This document shows, piece by piece, positions 40,594-49,051 of a stretch of DNA of 64,000 bases (within the stretch, counting starts at the first letter, position 1; every line of letters starts with the position of its first letter). The notes under the pieces are model-generated. The model ran no database searches. It was not told where the DNA came from and saw only the letters and a list, made by a program, of their open reading frames with translations. The DNA comes from Vannielia litorea (lineage in GTDB: Bacteria; Pseudomonadota; Alphaproteobacteria; Rhodobacterales; Rhodobacteraceae), in contig NZ_JAHVJR010000001.1 in NCBI RefSeq assembly GCF_019801175.1, forward strand, positions 620,001-684,000. The letters run 5' to 3'. A program made the position numbers and the translations under genes.

Positions 40594-40627
40594 GAAAAAG
40601 ACACCCCCGGCGCAGTGGCCGGGGGTG
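40594..40627 (-). terminator. Intrinsic terminator of ilvC
   Basis: On the minus strand CACCCCCGGC pairs with GCCGGGGGTG (40602-40611 and 40618-40627, 10-bp perfect stem, 6-base loop) and is followed by CTTTTT (from the A-run at 40595-40599). It lies 34 bp after the ilvC stop. Confidence 0.85.
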
Positions 40628-40660
40628 CTCGATCTTGCATGTGCCCCTGCGGGCGCCGCC

Positions 40661-41683
40661 TTAGTTGCGCTCTTTGTCGACCATCTTGCCGGCGGAGATC
40701 CAGGGCATCATGGCGCGGAGCTTCTCGCCCACGGCCTCGATCTGGTGCTCGTCGTTGATCCGGCGGGTGGCCTTGAAGTTGGGCTGGCCAACGGCGTTTT
40801 CCTGCATGAAGTCACGCACAAACACACCTTTCTGGATGTCGGTCAGCACCTCTTTCATGCGCTTCTTGGTCTCGTCGTAGGGCAGGATGCGCGGGCCGGA
40901 GACATACTCGCCATACTCGGCGGTGTTGGAGATCGAGTAGTTCATGTTGGCGATGCCGCCCTCGTAGATCAGGTCCACGATCAGCTTCACCTCATGGAGG
41001 CACTCGAAGTAGGCCATCTCGGGGGCATAGCCCGCCTCGACGAGGGTTTCGAACCCCATGCGGATCAGCTCGACGAGGCCGCCGCAGAGCACGACCTGCT
41101 CACCGAAGAGGTCGGTTTCGCACTCTTCGCGGAAGTTGGTCTCGATGATGCCCGAGCGGCCGCCGCCGATGGCGGAGCAGTAGGACAGGCCGATCTCGAG
41201 CGCCTTGCCGGTGGCGTCGTTATGCACGGCCACGAGGCAGGGCACGCCGCCGCCTTTGGTGTATTCGCCGCGCACGGTGTGGCCGGGGCCTTTGGGGGCC
41301 ATCATGATCACGTCGACGCCCTCGGGCGCCTCGATCAGGCCGAAGTGCACGTTGAGGCCGTGGGCGAAGGCAATGGCGGAGCCGGGCTTCAGGTTGTCCT
41401 TCACGTATTTCTTGTAGGTCTCGGCCTGAAGCTCATCGGGCATGGTGAACATGATCAGGTCGCACCATGCGGCGGCTTCGGCGATGCCCATCACCTGCAG
41501 GCCTTCGCCTTCGGCCTTCTTGGCCGAGGGGGAGCCTTCGCGCAGGGCGACGGCCACGTTCTTGGCGCCGCTGTCGCGCAGGTTCAGCGCATGGGCGTGG
41601 CCCTGCGAGCCGTAGCCGAGAATGGCCACCTTCTTGTCTTTGATCAGGTTGATGTCGCAATCGCGGTCATAATAAACGCGCAT
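40661..41683 (-). CDS. ilvC: Ketol-acid reductoisomerase (class I)
   Basis: The 340-residue enzyme carries out the isomeroreduction step of valine, isoleucine and leucine synthesis using NADPH and Mg2+. The N-terminal Rossmann segment KVAILGYGSQGHAHALNLRDSG, MIMAPKGPGHTVR-type VIMMAPKGPGHTVR, and the metal site ETNFREECETDLFGEQVVLCGG plus the C-terminal ISNTAEYG are all present. Length is typical of the short class. GGAGGGAC precedes the ATG. It is divergent from two Lrp/AsnC genes, suggesting local control. Confidence 0.97.
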   Translation of the reverse strand: MRVYYDRDCDINLIKDKKVAILGYGSQGHAHALNLRDSGAKNVAVALREGSPSAKKAEGEGLQVMGIAEAAAWCDLIMFTMPDELQAETYKKYVKDNLKPGSAIAFAHGLNVHFGLIEAPEGVDVIMMAPKGPGHTVRGEYTKGGGVPCLVAVHNDATGKALEIGLSYCSAIGGGRSGIIETNFREECETDLFGEQVVLCGGLVELIRMGFETLVEAGYAPEMAYFECLHEVKLIVDLIYEGGIANMNYSISNTAEYGEYVSGPRILPYDETKKRMKEVLTDIQKGVFVRDFMQENAVGQPNFKATRRINDEHQIEAVGEKLRAMMPWISAGKMVDKERN

Positions 41684-41778
41684 GTCAGTCCCTCCGGGGC
41701 GTGGTTGCATTGCGGCGGGTTGTAGCTGTGCTTTGGCGCTGTGGGGAGAGTTGGAGTTGACGTTTCTAGCGCTCTGAG

Positions 41779-41819
41779 TGAAAAGATCATTCGTTAGATT
41801 GAAATTTGGCGATAGTTTC
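41779..41819. promoter_or_regulatory. Candidate Lrp-type operator between ilvC and Lrp genes
   Basis: An A/T-rich stretch in an otherwise G/C-rich region contains TGAAA at 41779-41783 and 41800-41804, 21 bp apart (two helical turns), and the dyad GAAA-TTTGGCGATAG-TTTC (41801-41819) directly abutting the Lrp start codon. Lrp/AsnC proteins bind such degenerate A/T-rich dyads. No binding evidence exists. Confidence 0.4.
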
Positions 41820-42275
41820 ATGCTCGATGATTACGACAGGCGCATTCTCCGCCAGCTTCAGGCCGAACCCACGCTCAAGGCCGCCGAACTGGCCGAACGC
41901 GTCGGCCTCTCGGCTCAGCAGGCTTGGCGGCGGGTGGAGCGGATGGAGCGCGAAGGGGTGATCCGGGGGCAGGAGGCGATGATCGACTGGGAGGCGCTTG
42001 GGTTTGCGGTGCGGGTGAGCCTGCGGATCACGCTCGACAAAACCCTACCACGCGCCTTTGATGAATTCCTTGAAGCCGCGCGCGCTGTGCGGGAAGTCAC
42101 TGAAATTCAAACCTTTCTGGGCCGCGTCGACGTGCGGCTGGAGGTCATCGCCCGCGACATGGGCCATTGGACGGGCATCTACCGGGAGAAGATCATGGCG
42201 CTGCCCCATATCGCCGACATCGAGGCGCTGATGCATGTGAGCCGGATCAAGGTGCAGGAGGCGCTGCCGGTATGA
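41820..42275 (+). CDS. Lrp/AsnC family regulator (first of tandem pair)
   Basis: The 151-residue regulator has an N-terminal winged helix (DDYDRRILRQLQAEPTLKAAELAERVGLSAQQAWRRVERMEREGVIRG) and a C-terminal RAM ligand-binding domain (VRVSLRITLDKTLPRAFDEFLEAARAVREVTEIQTFLGRVDVRLEVIARDM). It should sense an amino acid and form octamers. The usual SxxxxxxRVxxLxxxGvI helix reads SAQQAWRRVERMEREGVI. No ribosome site precedes the ATG, so a leaderless message is possible. It overlaps the next gene by ATGA. Confidence 0.93.
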   Translation: MLDDYDRRILRQLQAEPTLKAAELAERVGLSAQQAWRRVERMEREGVIRGQEAMIDWEALGFAVRVSLRITLDKTLPRAFDEFLEAARAVREVTEIQTFLGRVDVRLEVIARDMGHWTGIYREKIMALPHIADIEALMHVSRIKVQEALPV

Positions 42276-42739
42276 ACTTGGACGAGCTGGACTGGGAAAT
42301 TCTCAAGGCATTGCAGGCGGATGGGCGGCTCTCGGCGGGGGCGGTCGGGCGCCGGCTGGGGCTTTCGCAACCGGCGGCTTGGCGGCGGATCAGGCGGCTG
42401 CGCGAGGCGGGGGCGATCAGCGGCCAGCGGTTGCGGCTGGATGCCGAGAAGCTGGGCTTCGGGGTCACGGTGTTTCTGGGCGTGAAGCTGGCCACCAAGG
42501 GGCAGGTCTCGCTGGAGGACTTCGAGCGCGCGGTCAGCGCCATCCCCGAGGTGCAGACGGTGGAGCATGTGCTGGGCCTCTATGATTACCGCTTGCGGGT
42601 GACGGCGCGCGATCTGGCCGACTTCGAGCGGGTGCTGCGGCGGCGAATCATGGCGCTGCCGGGTGTGGGCAACGTGGAGGCCAACGTGCTGCTCACCGAG
42701 GAGCGGCGGCCCGGGCCGCTCGGGGGGGCGCTCGGCTGA
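42272..42739 (+). CDS. Lrp/AsnC family regulator (second of tandem pair)
   Basis: The 155-residue protein has the same two domains as its neighbour: winged helix LDWEILKALQADGRLSAGAVGRRLGLSQPAAWRRIRRLREAGAISG and RAM domain FGVTVFLGVKLATKGQVSLEDFERAVSAIPEVQTVEHVLGLYDYRLRVTARDLADFERVL. The two are only distantly alike outside the fold. Because their genes overlap (ATGA) they are made together and could form mixed oligomers. ilvC, read divergently, is the obvious candidate target. Confidence 0.93.
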   Translation: MNLDELDWEILKALQADGRLSAGAVGRRLGLSQPAAWRRIRRLREAGAISGQRLRLDAEKLGFGVTVFLGVKLATKGQVSLEDFERAVSAIPEVQTVEHVLGLYDYRLRVTARDLADFERVLRRRIMALPGVGNVEANVLLTEERRPGPLGGALG

Positions 42740-42805
42740 CACACGGGCTTTGCTTTGCCGCGCCCTGGGGCTAGCTATGGGCGACCTTAAACGGAGGATC
42801 GCCCC

Positions 42806-43936
42806 ATGAGTGCCTTGCGCGGAGATATTGACCCGGACGGGCTGCTGGAGTTCTCGGTGGTGTTCACCGACCGCTCGCTGAACCATATGAGCAAGGCTTT
42901 TCAGGAGGTTATGCGAGACATCTCATCCGGCCTGAAAGCCTGCTACAACGCGGCCGCAGTGGCCGTGGTGCCGGGCGGCGGCACTTATGCGATGGAGGCC
43001 GTGGCGCGGCAGCTCGCGCGCGGCGAGAAGGTGCTGGTGGTTCGCAACGGGTTCTTCTCCTACCGCTGGAGCCAGATCTTCACCGCAGGCGGCATCCCCT
43101 CCGAAGAGATCGTGATGAAGGCCCGGCGGGGCGGCAACGAGGCAACCGCGCCCTTTGCGCCCGCCCCGGTGGAGGAGGTCGTCGCCCGGATCAAGGCCGA
43201 TGCGCCGGCGCTGGTGTTTGCGCCGCATGTGGAAACGGCGAGCGGGATGATCCTGCCGGACGGTTACATCGCCCAGATTTCCAAGGCGGTTCATGAGGTT
43301 GGCGGGCTGATGGTGCTGGACTGCATCGCCTCTGGCTGCATCTGGGTCGACATGGAAGCGACCGGTGTGGACGTGCTGATCTCGGCGCCGCAAAAGGGCT
43401 GGTCGGCCCCGCCCTCCGCGGGCCTCGTGATGCTCTCGGAGCGGGCCGAGGAGAGGGTGGCGGAGACCAAGTCCGACAGCTTCGCCGCCGACCTCGGCAA
43501 ATGGCTGGCGATCATGCAGAGCTACGAGGCGGGGGGCCATGCCTACCACGCGACCATGCCGACCGATGCGCTGCGGGTGTTCCGCGACGCGCTGAAGGAA
43601 ACCGAGGCACGGGGCTTCGGCGAGGTGAAGGCCGCGCAGCAGGCGCTGGGCGACGGGGCGCGGGCGCTCCTGGCCGGCAAGGGGCTGAAAAGCGTGGCCG
43701 CAGAAGGGTTTGGCGCGCCTGGCGTGGTAGTCGTCTACACCGAAGACCCGGAGTTGCAGACCGGCCGCGCCTTTGCCGCCGAGGGCGTGCAGATTGCCGC
43801 GGGCGTGCCGCTGATGGTGGACGAAGGCGCCGACTACAAGAGTTTCCGCATCGGGCTCTTCGGGCTCGACAAGCTGGCGGATGTGGAGGCAACGCTCGGA
43901 CGGCTCGAGCGGGTTCTCGACAAGGTTATCGCCTGA
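42806..43936 (+). CDS. Class V aminotransferase
   Basis: The 376-residue PLP enzyme belongs to the alanine/serine-glyoxylate aminotransferase group. PLP lysine is K197 in LISAPQKGWSAPPSAGLVMLS; the cofactor aspartate is in GGLMVLDCIASG; the phosphate-binding VPGGGTYAMEAVARQL is near residues 55-70. Likely it moves an amino group from serine or alanine to glyoxylate, but the donor and acceptor cannot be fixed from sequence. GGAGG lies 8 bp before the ATG. It follows the two Lrp genes by 66 bp. Confidence 0.88.
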   Translation: MSALRGDIDPDGLLEFSVVFTDRSLNHMSKAFQEVMRDISSGLKACYNAAAVAVVPGGGTYAMEAVARQLARGEKVLVVRNGFFSYRWSQIFTAGGIPSEEIVMKARRGGNEATAPFAPAPVEEVVARIKADAPALVFAPHVETASGMILPDGYIAQISKAVHEVGGLMVLDCIASGCIWVDMEATGVDVLISAPQKGWSAPPSAGLVMLSERAEERVAETKSDSFAADLGKWLAIMQSYEAGGHAYHATMPTDALRVFRDALKETEARGFGEVKAAQQALGDGARALLAGKGLKSVAAEGFGAPGVVVVYTEDPELQTGRAFAAEGVQIAAGVPLMVDEGADYKSFRIGLFGLDKLADVEATLGRLERVLDKVIA

Positions 43937-43943
43937 AGGTTAC

Positions 43944-43960
43944 GGGCGGGTTAACCGCCC
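43944..43960. terminator. Hairpin between convergent aminotransferase and UbiH-like gene
   Basis: GGGCGG (43944-43949) and CCGCCC (43955-43960) flank GTTAA. The hairpin overlaps the last codons of the minus-strand gene and lies 7 bp after the aminotransferase stop. No T-run. Confidence 0.35.
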
Positions 43961-45135
43961 ATACCTGCCTTCATCACCGCGCGGCGGAGGGGTGGCACAT
44001 CGGCCACCGCCTTCAGCCCGGACAGCCGCAGCGATTGCAGCGGCGGCAGGCCGGAGCGGGTGAGGCGGTTGTAGAGCCCGATGGCTGCGACCCGCGCCGC
44101 CACATCGCGGGCGCGGGATTTTTCATAAGCGTCAAGATGTTGGCGAGCGCCGAGCGTTTCCGGCGCGGCGGTGTGCAGCAGCGCGGCAAGGTCGTTGAGC
44201 GAGGTGTTCAGCCCCTGCGCGCCGATGGGTGGCACCACATGGGCAGCCTCGGCGATGAGCGCGGTGCGCTGGGCGGTGAGCGCCTTGGCGCGCAGCGTGA
44301 TGATCGGGAAGAGGGCGCGGGGCGAGGCGAGGGTGAGCGGGCCAAGAAGCCCAGCGGAGCGGGTGGTGGCCTCGGCAGAAAAGGCCTGCGCGTCAAGGGT
44401 TTGCAGGCGCTGCGCCTCGGGGCCGGGGTTCATCCAGACGACGGCGGAAGTGGGCGTGCCATCCTCGTCGGGCAGCGGGATGAGGGTGAAGGGGCCGCCC
44501 TGGTTGTAGACCTCGGTGGAGATGTTGCGGTGCGGCTCCGGGTGGGTGACGGAGAAGGCGAGGGCCTTCTGGCCGAAACGGGAAATTTCGGCCGAGATTC
44601 CAGCAGCTTCGCGCACGGCGCTCTCGCGTCCGTCGGCGCCGATGACGAGGCGGGCGCGCAGGCCCGTGCCATCGGTGAGTTGCACCAGCGCCTCGCGCTC
44701 GCGGGTGACCATCGAGGCAAAGCCCGCGCCCCAGTGCAGCGTGACATTCGGCAGCAATTCCAGCGCGTTGAGCAACACATCCGCGATGCGCCAGTTCATC
44801 AGGTTCTGCGCCAGCGGCGGCGTGCCGGGGGCCTCGGAGGCGAAGGCGCGGGAGTCGCGGATTTGCGGGGGCCAGCCGACCGTGTCGGTGATGTGCAGCT
44901 CTTGCAGCGGCTGGGCGTGGGGCACGAGATCGGCCCAAAGCCCGGCCTCGGAGAAGAGTGCGATGGCCGGGTCAAGGAAGGCGGTAGAGCGTTGATCTCC
45001 CTGCGTTTTATCTCGCCTCGGGGCGCTGGGCGCGGCGAGGGTGACGCTGTAGCCCGCCTGCGCGAAGCAGGCGGCGGCGGTCAGCCCGGCAATGCCGGCG
45101 CCCGCGATCAGGATATCGGTGGATTTGCGTGCCAT
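43951..45135 (-). CDS. UbiH/UbiF/COQ6-type FAD monooxygenase
   Basis: The 394-residue flavoprotein has the FAD fingerprint DILIAGAGIAGLTAAACFAQAGYSVTLAAP, the second-domain RLVIGADGRESAVREAAG (DG motif), and ALIAEAAHVVPPIGAQGLNTSLND, the usual GDAAH box in altered form (EAAH). The family hydroxylates the ubiquinone ring, giving ubiquinone for respiration. Which ring position it acts on cannot be decided. The region just upstream (45254-45297) holds the longer ATGCACA array and may be its promoter. Confidence 0.9.
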   Translation of the reverse strand: MARKSTDILIAGAGIAGLTAAACFAQAGYSVTLAAPSAPRRDKTQGDQRSTAFLDPAIALFSEAGLWADLVPHAQPLQELHITDTVGWPPQIRDSRAFASEAPGTPPLAQNLMNWRIADVLLNALELLPNVTLHWGAGFASMVTREREALVQLTDGTGLRARLVIGADGRESAVREAAGISAEISRFGQKALAFSVTHPEPHRNISTEVYNQGGPFTLIPLPDEDGTPTSAVVWMNPGPEAQRLQTLDAQAFSAEATTRSAGLLGPLTLASPRALFPIITLRAKALTAQRTALIAEAAHVVPPIGAQGLNTSLNDLAALLHTAAPETLGARQHLDAYEKSRARDVAARVAAIGLYNRLTRSGLPPLQSLRLSGLKAVADVPPLRRAVMKAGMGG

Positions 45136-45253
45136 GACAGGGATTTAGGGCGCGGGTAGAGCAATTGCCAAGGGGGCGGATGCGCGCAGGCGGAGGTATT
45201 GCAAAAATGCCTGTACGAACTGCCCAAGACGGCGTTAACCACGAATTTCCTCA

Positions 45254-45297
45254 ATGCACAACTGATGCACATTCCATGCACATCCGATGCATACGAC
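45254..45297. repeat. 11-bp-phased ATGCACA array, copy 2
   Basis: ATGCACA units begin at 45254, 45265, 45276 and 45287 (last one ATGCATA), each 11 bp apart. The first 24 bp equal positions 9-32 of the window. It lies about 120 bp upstream of the UbiH-like gene on that gene's promoter side. Read on the minus strand it also encodes a 13-codon frame (MHRMCMECASVVH, stop). Confidence 0.65.
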
Positions 45298-45341
45298 AAA
45301 AATGCAAAACGCCCACAGATGACCCAACCGAACGGTGCGCG

Positions 45342-45986
45342 CTAGAGCGCGCGCAGGAAGCCGGTGAGGTCATTGGTGTGGTGGTGGATGTGCGGCGCCT
45401 CCAAAGCCTCGGGCGCGACATGGACGGTGCGCATGCCCATCGCGTGGGGCGCGGCGAGGTTGCGCGGGTCATCCTCGAACATGGCAGCGCGGGCCGGGTC
45501 CAGCCCGGCCTTGGCGAAGACGGTCTCGAAGGCGGCGCGCTCGGGCTTGGGGCGAAAGCCGGCGTGCTCGACGCCGAAGACCTCGTCGAACAGGCCGGAG
45601 AGGCCGCGGGCGGTGAGCACCCGCTCGGCGTAAGGTTTGGAGCCGTTGGAATAGACGAACTTGCGGCCGGGCAGGGCGGCGATGGCCTCTGCGAGCGCAT
45701 CATCGGCCTCGAGATGATCGAGCGAGATATCATGGACGTGGGTCAGGTATGGCCCCGGGTCGAGCCCGTGGACCTGCATCAGCCCGGCCAGCGTGGTGCC
45801 GTAGTCGGCCCAGTACTTCTTGCGCAGGGCGTTGGCCTCGGGTTGCCCGACGCCGAGCGCCTCCATCACCCATGCGGTCATCCGCACCTCGATCTGGTCG
45901 AAGAGGCGGGCCTCGGGCGGGTAGAGCGTGTTGTCGAGGTCGAAGACCCAGGCGGCGACATGGGAGAAGAGGGGGGCGTGCGACAT
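45342..45986 (-). CDS. HAD-family pyrimidine 5'-nucleotidase
   Basis: The 214-residue protein is a haloacid dehalogenase-type phosphatase of the SDT1/YjjG-like subgroup. HAD motif I is VFDLDNTLYPPEARLFDQI (nucleophile Asp in DLDNT), motif II KFVYSNGSK, motif III lysine in GFRPKPE, and motif IV AAMFEDDPRNL. Such enzymes dephosphorylate pyrimidine nucleotides or related phosphates. The start at MSHAPLF fits the family. It is divergent from the GntR regulator at 46119. Confidence 0.92.
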   Translation of the reverse strand: MSHAPLFSHVAAWVFDLDNTLYPPEARLFDQIEVRMTAWVMEALGVGQPEANALRKKYWADYGTTLAGLMQVHGLDPGPYLTHVHDISLDHLEADDALAEAIAALPGRKFVYSNGSKPYAERVLTARGLSGLFDEVFGVEHAGFRPKPERAAFETVFAKAGLDPARAAMFEDDPRNLAAPHAMGMRTVHVAPEALEAPHIHHHTNDLTGFLRAL

Positions 45987-46118
45987 GGGGCGGACGCTAT
46001 GGCGGGCGGCGCGGGGCTGCAAGGGGCGGTGGCGGCAAAGAGGGTGCGGCGCATGGGCCGCTTGCCTCCGGGTGGCGCGGGGGCATAGGCTCGCCGGACG
46101 GGACACGGAGGAACCACT

Positions 46119-46760
46119 ATGCCAAGCGCGCGGCCGCAGCAGAAAGATGCTTACGGGATGATCCTCGAAGCGATCGACCACGGCACCTACAAGCCCGGCG
46201 ACCGGCTGGTGGAGAGCGAGCTGGCAGAGCGGTTCGGGGTGTCACGCACGCCGATCCGCGAGGCGCTGCAACGGCTGGAGACACAGGCGCTGCTGGTGCG
46301 GGACGGGCGCAGCCTGATCGTGGCCTCGCTCGACCACAACGAGCTGGCGGAGCTGTACATCGTGCGGGCCGAGCTGGAGGCGCTGGCCGCCCGGCTGGCC
46401 GCCCGCCATGCCACGGCGGAGGAGGTGAAGGTGCTGGGCCAGATGGTGGAGCAGGACCGCGCGCGGGTGAACGACCCGGCGGCGCTGAGCCGCTCGAACC
46501 GGCGGTTTCATCGGCAGATTCACCTGGCCAGCCACAACCGCTTTCTGATCCAGCAACTGGACCTCGTGCATCGGTCGATGGCGCTCTTGGCGACCACGTC
46601 GCTCGCTGCCGAGGGGCGGGGCGAGGTGGCGCTGGGCGAGCATCAGGCGATCGTGGATGCGCTGGCCGCGCGGGACGAGGCGGGCGCGGGCGAGGCGCTG
46701 CGGCGGCATATTTCGGTGGCCTTCGAGCAGCGGCTCAAGCTGGACGCGGCGCAGGACTGA
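46119..46760 (+). CDS. GntR family regulator (FCD domain)
   Basis: The 213-residue regulator has the GntR winged helix (DAYGMILEAIDHGTYKPGDRLVESELAERFGVSRTPIREALQRLETQALLVRDGRSLIVASLD) and an FCD effector domain (residues about 75-205, ELYIVRAELEALAARLAA, SNRRFHRQIHLASHNRFLIQQL, HQAIVDALAARDEAGAGEALRRHI). The FCD group commonly binds organic acids through metal-coordinating histidines, which are present. The target is unknown; the divergent HAD gene is a candidate. Confidence 0.93.
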   Translation: MPSARPQQKDAYGMILEAIDHGTYKPGDRLVESELAERFGVSRTPIREALQRLETQALLVRDGRSLIVASLDHNELAELYIVRAELEALAARLAARHATAEEVKVLGQMVEQDRARVNDPAALSRSNRRFHRQIHLASHNRFLIQQLDLVHRSMALLATTSLAAEGRGEVALGEHQAIVDALAARDEAGAGEALRRHISVAFEQRLKLDAAQD

Positions 46761-46764
46761 CGGG

Positions 46765-48894
46765 TTAGGGCCCGGGGCTCACGGGTGCGGGGCCGGGGCG
46801 GCGCGGCGTGACGCGCCGGGGTTTGACCGGCTTTCGCGGTGCGGAGCGCGGCTCGACCACGATCACAGGGGTCAGCACCTCGTCTTCCGGGTTGTGCAGC
46901 CCGTGGGTGGTCTTATCCCAGTAGAATGGGTTGGTGACGATCTCCCAGAGCGCCTTGTAGGAGGCGAGCGAGCCGAGCGGGTAGTAGAGGTGCAGCGTGG
47001 GCACCCATTTGGCGAGCCATTTGTGACCCGCGAGCCGGGTGCCCATGAGGCCGGCGGCGATGGTGACCAGTTCGGAGGCGAAGAAGGTGCCGGCCAGGGT
47101 CCAGATCGCCCAGCCGGGGAGCCATGCGGAGAGCGGGTGCCAGAGGCCGAGCACGACCAGCCAGAAGCTCCACAGGAACGGCGCGAGGATGAACTGGCTG
47201 AGCGTGCCGAGAAAGAGCAACTGGAACCCGGCGAAGCGCCATGCCCCGAGGTCGCGCCAGAGACGGGCCGGGCTGCGCATGTGGACGGCCCATGTGAGCG
47301 CGTAGCCCTTGAGCCAGCGCGAGCGTTGCTTGACCCAGGGCAGGGCGCGGCAGTTGGCCTCTTCGAAGGTGGTGCTCTCGATCAGCTCGGTGCGGTAGCC
47401 CAGCCGAACGAGGCGCATGCCGAGGTCGGCATCTTCGGTGACGTTGTGGGCATCCCAGCCGCCGATCCGGTCGAGCGCCTCACGGCGGAAGAACAGCGTG
47501 GTGCCACCGAGCGGCACCGGCCAGCCCAGCCGCGCCAGCCCCGGCAGCACGACGCGGAACCAGCTGGCATATTCGACCGCGAAGCAGCGTGAGAGCCAAT
47601 TGGTGCCGGCATTGTAGAAATCGAGCGCGCCTTGCAGGCAGGCGACCTCGGCGGGCCGCTCGTGAAAACGCTGCACCACCTTGTGGATCTGCTCCGGCTC
47701 GGGCGCATCCTCGGCATCCCAGACCCCGACGATACTGCCGCGGGTGAATTCCAGCGCGTAATTCAGCGCACGCGGCTTGGTTTGCACCGCGCCGCGCGGC
47801 ACGATGATGACCCTGATCCACGGCGGCAGGGGGGTGCGGGAGAGGGTGAGGCGCGTGGTGTCATCGGTGGATTCCATCACGAGGCAAACGTCGAGCAGCT
47901 CCTTTGGGTAGGTCAGCCGGGAGAGGCGCTGGATCAGGTGGCTGGCGATATGCTCCTCGCGGAAGAGCGGCACCAGCACCGAGACAACGGGCAGCCGGGC
48001 GATGGCGGGCCGCGCCCTGCGGCTGTTGAAGGCGGGCAGGGCGGAGGCGAGGGGCACAGGGTCGCGGCTGCCAGGTTTGGCCATGCGGGCCTGCGCCTCG
48101 GCCTCCAGCATCTGCACGGCGCGGCGGCGGGCGCGGCGCTCGGCCCGCAGCCGGTGCCAGGCCAGCCCGGTGGCGACGGCCTTCAGCCCCATCAGCAGCA
48201 CGAGGGTGAGCACGGCCCAGCCGGTGAGCAGGGCGAAGGTGAGCCGGGGCGCGGCGATCACGGCCAGCAGCCCGGCGAGGCAGAGGGCGAAGAGCAGGCG
48301 CTGCTTGCGCCGAGAGACGAAATCACGGCAGCTCATCGGTGCGTCGACGCGGGTTTCAGCCCGTTTCACCAGCGCTTTGGCGCGGATCTCCTGCACCGCC
48401 TGATAGATGTCGGTCTCCTGCGCCAGCGCCATGACCACCGGCCCGAAGGTCTCGGTCAGCGCCTCGACGTTGCGAGCAAAGAGGTGCGGGCGGGAGGTGA
48501 CGATGACGGTCAGCGAGCCGAGCCGGCGCCAGGGCAGGAGCGCATCGCGCAGGCAGTTGGCGGGGCCGAGCATGTCGATCAGCCGGGGATCGGGCGGCTC
48601 GAAGCCGACATCGACCACCCGGGCGCGCCACTGGGTGGAGAGCGCCGCCATCAGCTCGGCATGGGTGATCATGCCTTGAGCGATGAGGATCTCGCCCAGC
48701 CGGGCATCCTCGCGGGCCTGCATGGCGAGGCCCTTCAGCAGGTCGGCCGGAGAGAGCACGCCCATTTCGGTGAGGATGGTGCCAAGGCGGGGGCGATCTG
48801 TCTCGACCGGACGCTCGGGCGTGACCAGTCTGAGGGCACCGTCGGCAGGCGACGGCGCGGCATCTGTGATGCGGCGCTTCGGCAGCGGGCTCAT
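46765..48894 (-). CDS. GT2 glycosyltransferase with N-terminal MshEN-like domain
   Basis: The 709-residue membrane protein joins an N-terminal MshEN/GspE-N-like domain (about residues 36-180: RLGTILTEMGVLSPADLLKGLAMQ then RLGEILIAQGMITHAELMAALSTQ), two helices (200-240), a family 2 glycosyltransferase domain (305-530) with VSVLVPLFREE, the metal motif DAED (393-396), base motif TEDAD (486-490) and QRSRWLKG (523-530), and several C-terminal helices. MshEN domains can bind cyclic di-GMP. Such processive enzymes make exopolysaccharide. The ATG at 48894 is chosen; one 29 codons upstream is possible. It stands alone. Confidence 0.88.
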   Translation of the reverse strand: MSPLPKRRITDAAPSPADGALRLVTPERPVETDRPRLGTILTEMGVLSPADLLKGLAMQAREDARLGEILIAQGMITHAELMAALSTQWRARVVDVGFEPPDPRLIDMLGPANCLRDALLPWRRLGSLTVIVTSRPHLFARNVEALTETFGPVVMALAQETDIYQAVQEIRAKALVKRAETRVDAPMSCRDFVSRRKQRLLFALCLAGLLAVIAAPRLTFALLTGWAVLTLVLLMGLKAVATGLAWHRLRAERRARRRAVQMLEAEAQARMAKPGSRDPVPLASALPAFNSRRARPAIARLPVVSVLVPLFREEHIASHLIQRLSRLTYPKELLDVCLVMESTDDTTRLTLSRTPLPPWIRVIIVPRGAVQTKPRALNYALEFTRGSIVGVWDAEDAPEPEQIHKVVQRFHERPAEVACLQGALDFYNAGTNWLSRCFAVEYASWFRVVLPGLARLGWPVPLGGTTLFFRREALDRIGGWDAHNVTEDADLGMRLVRLGYRTELIESTTFEEANCRALPWVKQRSRWLKGYALTWAVHMRSPARLWRDLGAWRFAGFQLLFLGTLSQFILAPFLWSFWLVVLGLWHPLSAWLPGWAIWTLAGTFFASELVTIAAGLMGTRLAGHKWLAKWVPTLHLYYPLGSLASYKALWEIVTNPFYWDKTTHGLHNPEDEVLTPVIVVEPRSAPRKPVKPRRVTPRRPGPAPVSPGP

Positions 48895-49051
48895 GGCGCG
48901 CAGATCCTTCCCCTGGTGGTACCGGGAACGGATTGGCAGCCCCCCGGCAGCAGATGAGGCCAAAGGCCCCACGGCTGCCACTGTGCCGCCCTTTTGGTTA
49001 AGGAAGGGTTAACCGCGATGGGGCGCGGGCGGGCCGCAGCCCGCCGCGCTG
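48895..49051. other. Gap between glycosyltransferase and carA
   Basis: This 157-bp gap holds the carA terminator-like hairpin (49028-49045) and the presumed promoter of the glycosyltransferase. The A/T-richer stretch TTTTGGTTAAGGAAGGGTTAA-like around 48992-49013 may be part of that promoter. Confidence 0.4.
49028..49045 (-). terminator. Hairpin after carA
   Basis: GGCGGGC and GCCCGCC form a 7-bp stem with a CGCA loop, 6 bp past the carA stop on the minus strand. No T-run, so weak evidence. Confidence 0.35.
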
